64,000 nt of DNA from Vibrio splendidus (lineage in GTDB: Bacteria > Pseudomonadota > Gammaproteobacteria > Enterobacterales > Vibrionaceae). A model generated the notes under the pieces. That model ran no database searches. It worked only from the letters and a program-made list of their open reading frames with translations, and was not told the DNA's origin. Both the position numbers and the translations under genes were made by a program. Every line of letters begins with the position of its first letter. Within the stretch, counting starts at the first letter, position 1. Below, piece by piece: positions 27,292-34,910 of the stretch. The stretch lies in the NCBI RefSeq assembly GCF_002873455.1, contig NZ_MCUN01000052.1, forward strand, positions 89,692 to 153,691, written 5' to 3'.

Positions 27292-27315
27292 ATCTTTCCT
27301 CTAAATTGGCAAAAA

Positions 27316-28008
27316 TTATTGTTGGCGTGGGTTAATAGTGGTTACAGCTTCATCGAAGCGACCGTAGGTTCCCATAGCAAGGTCTGCTGCTTCGTTAGCT
27401 GACATACCTTGATTAATCGCCTTCATCATTTTGCCGAGGTTGAGATATTCGTAGCCAATTACTTCGCTATGGTCATCAAGTGCAAGCTTGGTCACGTAAC
27501 CCTCTGCAAGCTCTAGGTAACGAACGCCTTTCGCTGAGGTTGAATAGCTAGTACCTACTTGGCTACGTTGTGTTTGACCTAGGTCTTCTAATGCAGCGCC
27601 AATTTCTAGGCCGCCTTCAGAGAATGCGGATTGAGTTCGACCGTAAACAAATTGCAGAAAGATTTCGCGCATGGCTACGTTAATAGCGTCACACACCAAG
27701 TCAGTATTCAGGGCTTCAAGAATGGTTCTTCCTGTGAGGATTTCGGCTGCCATCGCGGCTGATTGAGTCATGCCTGAACAACCAATCGTTTCGATTAGTG
27801 CTTCTTCGATGATGCCGTTTTTTACGTTTAGCGTTAGTTTTGCCGCACCTTGTTGTGGTGCACAAGTGCCTACGCCATGGCTTAAGCCAGAAATAGCGAT
27901 GACATCTTTTGGGCTAACCATAGCGCCTTCAACTGGAATTGGCGCTGAAGTGTGAAGATCACCCCTTTGAATAGGGCACATTGATTGAATTTCTGAAGAG
28001 TAGTGCAT
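27316..28008 (-). CDS. Iron-sulfur cluster assembly scaffold-like protein (NifU/IscU N-terminal fold)
   Basis: A 230-residue protein whose middle part resembles IscU/NifU-N. VGTCAPQQGAAKLTLNV (Cys49) aligns with the IscU ACGD segment, and IETIGCSGMTQSAAM (Cys77) with its YGCGSAIASS segment. Cys106 may replace the third IscU cysteine; the canonical HCS triad is not seen, so cluster binding is inferred. An extra Cys11 lies in the N-terminal extension, and the C-terminal half (about 140-230) is unlike IscU. It is the first gene of the operon with the GGGtGRT protein and is not near isc or suf genes. It is preceded by a crcB-like riboswitch leader of about 270 bases. Confidence 0.8.
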   Translation of the reverse strand: MHYSSEIQSMCPIQRGDLHTSAPIPVEGAMVSPKDVIAISGLSHGVGTCAPQQGAAKLTLNVKNGIIEEALIETIGCSGMTQSAAMAAEILTGRTILEALNTDLVCDAINVAMREIFLQFVYGRTQSAFSEGGLEIGAALEDLGQTQRSQVGTSYSTSAKGVRYLELAEGYVTKLALDDHSEVIGYEYLNLGKMMKAINQGMSANEAADLAMGTYGRFDEAVTTINPRQQ

Positions 28009-28205
28009 AATGTTTTCTCACTGTTAGAGCCATTTAAGGCCTAGGGCGTTGAGAAAACAGGACGTGTTGGAAGAGGTGCGGCTAATTCACTACAGATCTT
28101 GAGTATCGGTAATCCAAAGGTGTCATGAAGCTCGGTCTTAATAGACTAAGTCCATTTCAAAATGGAGGAATAGCGATACATCCAACAGTATTACCTGTTT
28201 TCGAT
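28009..28205 (-). promoter_or_regulatory. Possible expression platform between aptamer and start codon
   Basis: About 197 bases with no ORF. Reading 5' to 3' on the minus strand, GGTAAT can pair with a later ATTACC, and GTATCG with CGATAC; the two downstream arms overlap by one base and the pairings cross, so they are mutually exclusive. A small CCATTT/AAATGG hairpin lies between. No stem plus T run typical of a terminator was seen, so control may be translational or Rho-dependent (inference). Confidence 0.45.
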
Positions 28206-28280
28206 TCTGTAGGAGTCATTAGCACTGTTCGAAAAGAACGGGCGGTTGAAGCAAAAGCTTAGGTGGAACCCCATCACCTG
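28206..28280 (-). promoter_or_regulatory. Fluoride (crcB-motif) riboswitch aptamer candidate
   Basis: On the minus strand the leader reads AGGTGATGGGGTTCCACCT, then a small AAGC/GCTT hairpin, then AACCGCC, a GTTC/GAAC stem, and GCTAATGACTCCTACAG. The stem GGTG/CACC closes the loop ATGGGGTTC. GGGGT in this loop can pair with ACTCC, reproducing the crcB pseudoknot. AACCGC and GCTAATGACTCCTAC match the conserved core; the latter is identical to the Bacillus cereus crcB aptamer as I recall it. The inserted hairpin is not in the aptamers I remember. Transcription would start within about 10 bases of the motif. Confidence 0.72.
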
Positions 28281-28288
28281 ATGACTAT

Positions 28289-28318
28289 AGATTAGATCTT
28301 TATCACACTTTTGTGCAA
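28289..28318 (-). promoter_or_regulatory. Probable promoter of the NifU-like/GGGtGRT operon
   Basis: On the minus strand -35 TTGCAC (28313-28318) and -10 TAATCT (28289-28294) are separated by 18 bases. The implied start is close to 28282, right at the 5' side of the aptamer, as expected for a riboswitch. Confidence 0.6.
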
Positions 28319-28375
28319 GCGAATGTTTAGAGCGATTTCGACTATAAACAAGCTTCATTATATTTCAATAAGTAT

Positions 28376-28426
28376 AAAAAAAACGCCAATAACGGACTCT
28401 TATTAGAGGCATTATTGACGTTTTTT
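28376..28426 (-). terminator. Terminator of yebG
   Basis: A long stem (28381-28392 with 28412-28423, one mismatch) has an inner CTCT/AGAG pairing; A and T tracts on either side allow function on both strands. Confidence 0.85.
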
Positions 28427-28443
28427 ATAAAGGTATCAGCTAG

Positions 28444-28737
28444 TTATGCTGCATCTTCTTCTGCGTCTTCAACAGCTTCAAGTTTCTTTTCTTTTTTCGG
28501 AGCTGGTTTGCGCTTAGCACCTAGTGCGTAAAGAACTTCTTCTTTATTCTTCGCTAGGTACATTGCAAGTTCTTCTTGCTTGCCTTCATCTTCAACTAAA
28601 TCGCTTTTGCTTAACAGTTCAAAAAGCTCATCAGCCATATCCAGCATTTTGTCGTATGCGTCAGCTTCGGCTTTAGAGGTAAAAGTCATTTTCTCTTCTC
28701 CGTTGCGTTCGACCACGTACTTGACGATAACAGCCAT
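28444..28737 (-). CDS. yebG: SOS-inducible protein YebG
   Basis: A 97-residue cytoplasmic protein, as long as E. coli YebG (96). The N-terminus MAVIVKYVVERNGEEKMTF is the family signature. The centre is helical and acidic, and the tail is Lys/Pro then Glu/Asp/Ala-rich. The ATG at 28737 has AGAGGA upstream; a reading from 28794 would start upstream of the SOS box and is rejected. YebG is a LexA-regulated DNA-damage protein with no settled biochemical role. A SOS box lies 30 bases before the start. Confidence 0.93.
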   Translation of the reverse strand: MAVIVKYVVERNGEEKMTFTSKAEADAYDKMLDMADELFELLSKSDLVEDEGKQEELAMYLAKNKEEVLYALGAKRKPAPKKEKKLEAVEDAEEDAA

Positions 28738-28766
28738 GGTTAATCCTCTAAGTTTGATAAATTTTA

Positions 28767-28782
28767 CTGGCTTTTTATACAG
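28767..28782 (-). promoter_or_regulatory. LexA (SOS) box of yebG
   Basis: On the minus strand CTGT-N8-CCAG, one mismatch from CTGT-N8-ACAG. Its spacing of about 30 bases from the start codon fits operator occlusion of the promoter. Confidence 0.75.
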
Positions 28783-28825
28783 TTTCTGATGCAAAAAGTC
28801 CAGTTGATGACCTAACTATGCGGCC

Positions 28826-29722
28826 TCAATCTTGATGTGTAGCCCAGTCTTCACAATAACCCATGAAAGATTTCAGCAGTGGGCTTTGATATTTGTCTTT
28901 GTGCACCAGCATCCAGAATCTGCGTTTCATGTCGAGCGGGACATCGAGTGCTTTTACTCGGCCGGAATCAATCGCTCGTTGTGCGGCTAACCGTGATAAA
29001 CAGGCGAGTCCAAGCCCTGCAGAAACCGAATTGATGATGGCCTCGGTGGTGTTGAGTTCAAAGGACTCATACCAATGCTCAATACGAGGTGCGACAGCAC
29101 GCAGGAAAAACTCGCGAGTGCCTGAACCAGACTCACGTAAAATCCAATGACTATCTTCTAAATCGCTTAAAATTACTTTTTCTTTTGAAGTGAGAGGGTG
29201 TTGATTACTAACAATAATACACATTTCATCGCTGCTAAACTGACTCGAAATGAGTTCTGGATGGAGTGTTTTTCCTTCAATTAGCGCGATATCCAGTTCA
29301 TAATCCACCAACTTTTGGCAGATCAGCGCACTGTTTGAAATGAACAAGCTCTGATCTTGATGCTGAGTTAGATCGCGAAAGCCAGACAGAATAAACGGTG
29401 CGACCTGATTACCAATCGTGTCACTCGCGCCAACCTTTAAATTGCCACTTAATGGTTGGTCATCTCGGAACAAAACATCGATGCCTGCGGCTCTATGAAG
29501 AATCTCGTCAGCCAAAGGAAGTAGCTTTTGTCCTTCTTGATTGAGAATTAATCGGTTGTTGACCCGGTCAAATAGAGAGTGGCCCAATTGTTTCTCCATT
29601 TCGCCCAGCGCCATGCTGACAGCAGCCTTAGACAAAAACAGTGCTTCCGATGCGGCGGTAAGCGTCGAATGTTGGGTAATGGTGACAAACACTTTGAGTT
29701 GTTTGATTGAAATATTAGCCAT
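28826..29722 (-). CDS. LysR-family transcriptional regulator (YeiE-like)
   Basis: A 298-residue LTTR. The N-terminal winged helix (residues 1-60) reads SIKQLKVFVTITQHSTLTAA then SEALFLSKAAVSMALGEMEK, typical of the HTH. The effector domain runs from about 90 (SGNLKVGASDTIGNQVAP) to the end; ILRESGSGTREFF resembles YeiE/CysB-like ligand pockets. It is divergent from the TehA-like gene with 161 bases between starts, so it probably controls that gene and itself. The ligand is unknown. Confidence 0.85.
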   Translation of the reverse strand: MANISIKQLKVFVTITQHSTLTAASEALFLSKAAVSMALGEMEKQLGHSLFDRVNNRLILNQEGQKLLPLADEILHRAAGIDVLFRDDQPLSGNLKVGASDTIGNQVAPFILSGFRDLTQHQDQSLFISNSALICQKLVDYELDIALIEGKTLHPELISSQFSSDEMCIIVSNQHPLTSKEKVILSDLEDSHWILRESGSGTREFFLRAVAPRIEHWYESFELNTTEAIINSVSAGLGLACLSRLAAQRAIDSGRVKALDVPLDMKRRFWMLVHKDKYQSPLLKSFMGYCEDWATHQD

Positions 29723-29883
29723 CAGGTTCCTAGTTTTACGCTGCTGGTGGAAAGGCGTTGTTCAGTATTAATGAACACTTGTTATATATAATTGGATATT
29801 GTTTAACGAAGCGCAAGCGTATTATGGCTTCAACAAGCTGATGAGTTCACAAGTTTAGTGAATTAAGTTTAAGAGAGGCTGAC

Positions 29884-30879
29884 ATGATTCAACGTATTAA
29901 ATATAGATTAACAGGAGCTCCAACACCCATGGCAGGGTTAGCACTCGCAATTGCAAGCTTAGGTTGGTGTTGGGATGGTGTTTTAGTCGCACAAGGTATT
30001 TTACACACTCCAGGCTTAGTGCAGTGGATCAGTGCAGGTATTGCTGCTGTATTACTTATTGTTTTAGCTGTGAAATTTTTGATTCACGGCCACTTATTAC
30101 GTGAAGATCTTGCTCATCCTGTTGTCGGCAGTGTTGTACCTACATTCGCGATGGGTTGTATGGTGGTGTCTGCTTCGTTGGCCCCAATCTCTCAGTTTCT
30201 GCAAGAAGCAATGTGGCTAGCTTCAGTTGCTTTACATGTCGTGTTCTTGGTGAGCTTCTTATACCACAGAGCTAAAAACTTTGAGATTCACCACATGGTG
30301 CCAAGCTGGTTTGTGCCACCAATCGGTGTTATCGTGGCAGACGTTTCTTTTTCCGGTAATCCGATCTTAGAACCCGTTGCCCACGCGACTTTAGTCTTTG
30401 GCTTAATCGTTTATGCCGTAATGCTACCTCTCATGATCTACCGTTTGATCTTCTCTCATGAAGTGCCTGACGCAGCAAAACCAACGATTGCGATTATGGC
30501 GGCACCAGCAAGTCTGTCTTTAGCGGGCTACTTAACTGTTACCGCAACACCTTCGCCAGTGATTATTGGGTTGTTGTTTGGTATCGCAGTATTAATGACG
30601 TTCATTATCTATGTGGCGTTTTTCAAACTACTTCGCCTGCCTTTCAGCCCAGGTTATGCGGCGTTTACCTTCCCTATCGTTATTGGTGCGACCGCTTTGT
30701 TTAAATTGGCAGCTTGGATGCAAACCGTCGGGGTGGAAGATTATTACATTAAACAAGTATTCAACTTAGCGTATTTAGAATTGATTGTGGCAACGTTTGT
30801 GGTGGGTTATGTGGCGGTTCGTTACTACATGAATTACAAACCTCACCGTGTTTTAGGCGCGGTAGCAGGTAGATTGTAA
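29884..30879 (+). CDS. TehA/SLAC1-family (TDT) membrane channel or transporter
   Basis: A 331-residue inner-membrane protein with about ten hydrophobic helices. The start MIQRIKYRLTGAPTPMAGLA matches TDT family proteins, in which a short amphipathic N-terminus precedes PxxMAGLALA. VPSWFVPPIGVIVADVS and SPVIIGLLFG fit the SLAC1/TehA pore helices. Relatives carry chloride, nitrate, sulfite or dicarboxylates, or give tellurite resistance; the ion here cannot be told. Divergent from the LysR gene, which probably regulates it. Confidence 0.82.
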   Translation: MIQRIKYRLTGAPTPMAGLALAIASLGWCWDGVLVAQGILHTPGLVQWISAGIAAVLLIVLAVKFLIHGHLLREDLAHPVVGSVVPTFAMGCMVVSASLAPISQFLQEAMWLASVALHVVFLVSFLYHRAKNFEIHHMVPSWFVPPIGVIVADVSFSGNPILEPVAHATLVFGLIVYAVMLPLMIYRLIFSHEVPDAAKPTIAIMAAPASLSLAGYLTVTATPSPVIIGLLFGIAVLMTFIIYVAFFKLLRLPFSPGYAAFTFPIVIGATALFKLAAWMQTVGVEDYYIKQVFNLAYLELIVATFVVGYVAVRYYMNYKPHRVLGAVAGRL

Positions 30880-31006
30880 GTAGCGATAGTTCAAAAGATA
30901 AACGGACCTTAAGTTTTCAGGATTTCATAAGCTTATATTCCTAATCCAAACTCGGCACTTATGCTAATCTGGCTTTATATTGTGGCAAGATTAGCGTGAG
31001 TGCACT

Positions 31007-34000
31007 TTGTTTACTGTTTACCATTCCAATAAAGTCGATACTTTAAAAATCCTTCTCGTTCACTTAATCAAAAGTGACCCTTTAGCCAATCCTTTCGAAA
31101 AAGAGCAGATCTTGGTTCAGAGCCCAGGTATGTCTCAATGGCTTAAGATGGAACTCGCCAAAGAGTTTGGTGTAGCAGCAAATATAGACTTTCCTCTTCC
31201 AGCAACCTTCATTTGGGATATGTTTACCCAAGTGCTTCCTGATGTCCCTAAACGCAGTGCGTTTAACAAAGAAGCAATGACGTGGAAGCTGATGAGTTTG
31301 CTACCCGCTAAGCTTGACCACCCTGATTTTCTTCCTTTACAGCGCTATCTTGAAAACGACGAAGATGATTCGAAGTTGTACCAATTGGCAGAGAAAATTG
31401 CCGACATCTTCGATGGTTACTTGGTGTATCGACCGGAGTGGATGGCGATGTGGGAAGTGGGAGAGCCCGTTGCTGAGTTGGTCGATGATGAAGGGCTGCA
31501 AGAGCACCCTTGGCAACCGATTTTGTGGCAAGCACTCTATGAGCAAACCCTGTCTCAAGGCCAATCAAAATACCACCGTGGCAATTTGTACCACGACTTC
31601 ATTGAAGCGCTAGCTAATCAACAAGGCCAATTGCAGCATCTGCCTAAACGCTTATTTGTGTTTGGTATTTCTTCGTTGCCACCTCGTTACATGGATGCGT
31701 TGAAAGCACTCGGTGAGCAGATTGATGTGCACTTGATGTTTACCAACCCTTGTCAGCATTACTGGGGCGATATCCGCGACCGTAAATATTTGGCAAGAGT
31801 TGAAGCCCAGCGTCGTAAACAGTTTGCTCTGGTTGATGGTTTACCTGAATTGGAAGGTGAAGCTTCACCATTGAAAGATGGCATTGAGGCCAACATTGAA
31901 GACGAACTACACACCAGCCAAGCTGTCGGGAATAGCTTGTTGGCTTCTATGGGTAAATTAGGCAGGGATAACCTGTTCTTATTATCTCAATCAGACAGTG
32001 AAGAGCACGAGTTCTTTATTGGTGTTGAGAGGGACAACCTGCTGCATCAACTGCAAGCCGATATTCTCCAGTTAGAAGAGCATCAAGACGACCACATATT
32101 AGATTCCAGCAACCATAAACAGGTGGTTGAGCTTGGCGATCGCTCTCTAACCGTGCACGCTTGTCACAGCCCAATGCGCGAGGTGGAAGTCCTCCACGAC
32201 CAACTGTTGGCAATGTTTGATGCAGACCCGACACTGAAACCACGCGATATCATCGTGATGGTGTCTGACATTAATGCTTATAGCCCAGCGATTCAGGCGG
32301 TATTTGGTAACGCTCCGGGTGAGCGTTATATCCCTTACTCGATCTCTGATAGAACCGCAGACCAAGAAAGCCCAATCTTGACCGCCTTCATGCAGTTGGT
32401 CGCGCTACCGAGCACGCGCTGTTTAGCCTCTGAATTGTTAGAGCTATTAGAAATTCCAGCGATGATGGCACGCTTTGGTATCGATGAATTTCAATTCGAG
32501 CAAGCTAAGCAGTGGGTTGAAGAAGCGGGTATTCGTTGGGGCGTCGACTCGTCTACCGCAACGGAGTTTGACTTGCCTGCTACTGAGCAAAATACCTGGC
32601 TCTTTGGTGTCCAGCGAATGCTACTGGGTTATGCGATGTCAGACTCTGCAGGTTTGTTTGAAACCGAACACTCCCCGATTGCCGCTTATAACGAAGTTCA
32701 AGGCATTAACGCCGAACTTGCAGGTAAGTTAGCGCACTTTATTGATCGTATTGCCCATTACCGTCAACGCTTAACTGAAACACAATCTATCGATATGTGG
32801 CGTGAAACCTTGCTGCAAATGATTGATGATTTCTTTGCGGTTGAACTGGAAGGCGAGGTGGTGCTCAAATCGATTCGCGATGCACTTTCGCAACTGAATG
32901 AACAGCTTGATGATGCCTTGTATGAACAAGAGTTGTCGCCAAGCATTATCTACCAGTACCTCAATAATAAGTTATCTGGCGCGCGTATTAGCCAGCGATT
33001 CTTAGCTGGCCAAGTTAACTTTTGTACCTTGATGCCGATGCGTTCTATTCCGTTCAAAACCGTCTGCTTGTTAGGTATGAATGATGGTGTTTATCCTCGC
33101 TCAATGCCACCAGAAGGTTTTGATCTAATGAACGGACGCACTCGTCCGGGTGACCGTTCTCGTCGTGATGATGACCGCTATCTATTCTTAGAGGCGATGT
33201 TGTCAGCACAAGAGTGCTTATACATAAGCTATGTCGGCCGTTCGATTCAAGATAATACCGAGCGAGTGCCGTCGGTATTGGTTTCAGAGTTAATTGAGTA
33301 CTGCCAACAGAACTACTGCTTAAGTGAAGACCAATCACTACCAAGTGATGATTCAGGTATCAAGCTGACTCAAGCGATCAGCTTTGAACACACCATGACA
33401 CCGTTCAGCCCTGCGGCGTTTACTCAAGGTGACGTAAGCCATGTATTGAGTTACGCCAAAGAGTGGCTTCCTGCGGCTAACCGTTCCGGTGAACGCAGTG
33501 GTGAATTCAACCGTGCATTGGATGACTATTTGCTGGGTGCAACGTATCCGTTGGAACTGGATCTGGTTGAACTTCAACGTTTCTGGCGCTTACCCGTTCA
33601 GTACTTCTTTAATCGTCGCCTAAAAGTGGTGTTTGAACCGCCACTTCCTGTGATGGAAGATGACGAACCGTTCGTACTTAATGGTTTAGAGAGTTTCCAA
33701 CTTAAGGATGCTTTGCTGCAAGTGTTGCTGGACCACCCTGAAGGTGCAGACGAAGCGGTTCGATTATTTGTCTCTGAGCAAAAAGCACAGGGCCGATTAC
33801 CGGTCGGCGCCTTTGGTGATATTGAATTTGAAACCAATCGTGTTCAAGCGGAAGACTTAGCTAAAGAGATTCGATTTGTGAGCGGATCACCGCAACAAGA
33901 TCTCGAAGTGAATATCGAATTTGATGTGTTAGGCGAAGGCAAACCTGTTCGTTTGATGGGTTGGTTAACTCAAAACTATCAATCAGGTCTAGTTCGTTTC

Positions 34001-34483
34001 CGTAGCGGAAAAATACGCTCTCAAGATTATTTGGCAGCATGGATTGATCACTTGTGTTGTGCGGTAATGGGACACGGAAAAACGACCCATATTATTGGCT
34101 ACGACAGAAAAGAGGGCGTAGTTCACCAAACGTTACAACCTATCGGCGATGCGCAGCAGGCGAAGAGTTTGCTGGCTGAGTTAGTACGATTGTTTTATCA
34201 AGGCATGACAGCACCACTTCCTTATTTCCCGAAAACCGCATTGGCTGGCGTTGAGGCTGGTTTTAGCCGTGGTAAGTGGGTTGATGACGAAGAAAGGTCA
34301 CTTAAGAAAATGGCCGATACCTTTAATGACAGCTTCGCCTTTACGGGCGAGGGCAGAGATACTTACATCAATCGAATCTGGCCTAAATGGGACGATGAAT
34401 TGGCTGCTGAGTCGCGAATGTATTCGACACTTGTGCTGCAGGCCGCAAGACTCGCCGCTGCCGATCTTGAAGATCAGGAATAA
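31007..34483 (+). CDS. recC: Exodeoxyribonuclease V subunit RecC
   Basis: Chi-recognising subunit of RecBCD. 1158 residues. It starts at TTG (31007) with a weak GTGAG site; this start gives MFTVYHSNKVDTLK, aligning exactly with E. coli RecC (MLRVYHSN). Strongly conserved segments follow: ILVQSPGMSQWLKMELAKEF, NIDFPLPATFIWDMF and FTNPCQHYWGDI. The protein has an inactive helicase-like fold and an inactive nuclease-like C-terminus (family knowledge). recB follows after 427 bases and recD overlaps recB. Compared with E. coli, ptrA is not between recC and recB. Confidence 0.96.
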   Translation: MFTVYHSNKVDTLKILLVHLIKSDPLANPFEKEQILVQSPGMSQWLKMELAKEFGVAANIDFPLPATFIWDMFTQVLPDVPKRSAFNKEAMTWKLMSLLPAKLDHPDFLPLQRYLENDEDDSKLYQLAEKIADIFDGYLVYRPEWMAMWEVGEPVAELVDDEGLQEHPWQPILWQALYEQTLSQGQSKYHRGNLYHDFIEALANQQGQLQHLPKRLFVFGISSLPPRYMDALKALGEQIDVHLMFTNPCQHYWGDIRDRKYLARVEAQRRKQFALVDGLPELEGEASPLKDGIEANIEDELHTSQAVGNSLLASMGKLGRDNLFLLSQSDSEEHEFFIGVERDNLLHQLQADILQLEEHQDDHILDSSNHKQVVELGDRSLTVHACHSPMREVEVLHDQLLAMFDADPTLKPRDIIVMVSDINAYSPAIQAVFGNAPGERYIPYSISDRTADQESPILTAFMQLVALPSTRCLASELLELLEIPAMMARFGIDEFQFEQAKQWVEEAGIRWGVDSSTATEFDLPATEQNTWLFGVQRMLLGYAMSDSAGLFETEHSPIAAYNEVQGINAELAGKLAHFIDRIAHYRQRLTETQSIDMWRETLLQMIDDFFAVELEGEVVLKSIRDALSQLNEQLDDALYEQELSPSIIYQYLNNKLSGARISQRFLAGQVNFCTLMPMRSIPFKTVCLLGMNDGVYPRSMPPEGFDLMNGRTRPGDRSRRDDDRYLFLEAMLSAQECLYISYVGRSIQDNTERVPSVLVSELIEYCQQNYCLSEDQSLPSDDSGIKLTQAISFEHTMTPFSPAAFTQGDVSHVLSYAKEWLPAANRSGERSGEFNRALDDYLLGATYPLELDLVELQRFWRLPVQYFFNRRLKVVFEPPLPVMEDDEPFVLNGLESFQLKDALLQVLLDHPEGADEAVRLFVSEQKAQGRLPVGAFGDIEFETNRVQAEDLAKEIRFVSGSPQQDLEVNIEFDVLGEGKPVRLMGWLTQNYQSGLVRFRSGKIRSQDYLAAWIDHLCCAVMGHGKTTHIIGYDRKEGVVHQTLQPIGDAQQAKSLLAELVRLFYQGMTAPLPYFPKTALAGVEAGFSRGKWVDDEERSLKKMADTFNDSFAFTGEGRDTYINRIWPKWDDELAAESRMYSTLVLQAARLAAADLEDQE

Positions 34484-34910
34484 TCGGCAGTGATCAGCAA
34501 GATCACCAACAATATGCTTATCAAAGAGATACGCTTGAATAAAAATATGGAAAATAAAGAGTTAGATGTAAATTTGGTGTGCAGGGCTTATAAAATGACG
34601 AGAGGAAGTCGTTTATGAGGAATCAAGGTACAGGAAATAAAGTGGCCGCCAGTAAATCATTATTAGTGTAGGGCGTTCGCTGTACGGCCACAGGTCAGAG
34701 GGACCATTATTCTGTGGTTCAAAGTAACGCATGAGTATAAAACTCGTAGGCGCTCCTGAACTCGTGGGCGCATAGTAGCGAGGCGATCTGAATTGATCCG
34801 TGAGAGAGATCGCACTAACTATTAACAAATTGGCGTAGGACGTAAATTGAATGACATTTTCTACGCTAGGTCACATTTGTAACAACACATTTATCAGAAG
34901 GCAGTAAGGC
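34484..34910 (+). other. recC-recB gap without a recognised gene
   Basis: In E. coli ptrA lies here; none of it is visible. The segment holds an 18-codon ORF (34615-34671) with a strong AGAGGAAG site, a near-direct repeat CTCGTAGGCGC/CTCGTGGGCGC, and an inverted pair GCGATCT/AGATCGC near 34780-34815. A minus-strand reading at 34613-34828 is compositionally unlike a protein. Confidence 0.5.

Noticed and set aside
28206..28280. SAM, TPP, FMN, cobalamin, glycine, Moco or THF riboswitch at this leader
   Set aside because: None of their conserved cores is present; the crcB core is.
34613..34828. Minus-strand ORF of 71 codons in the recC-recB gap
   Set aside because: Pro/Tyr/Ser-rich, no ribosome site, overlaps repeats.
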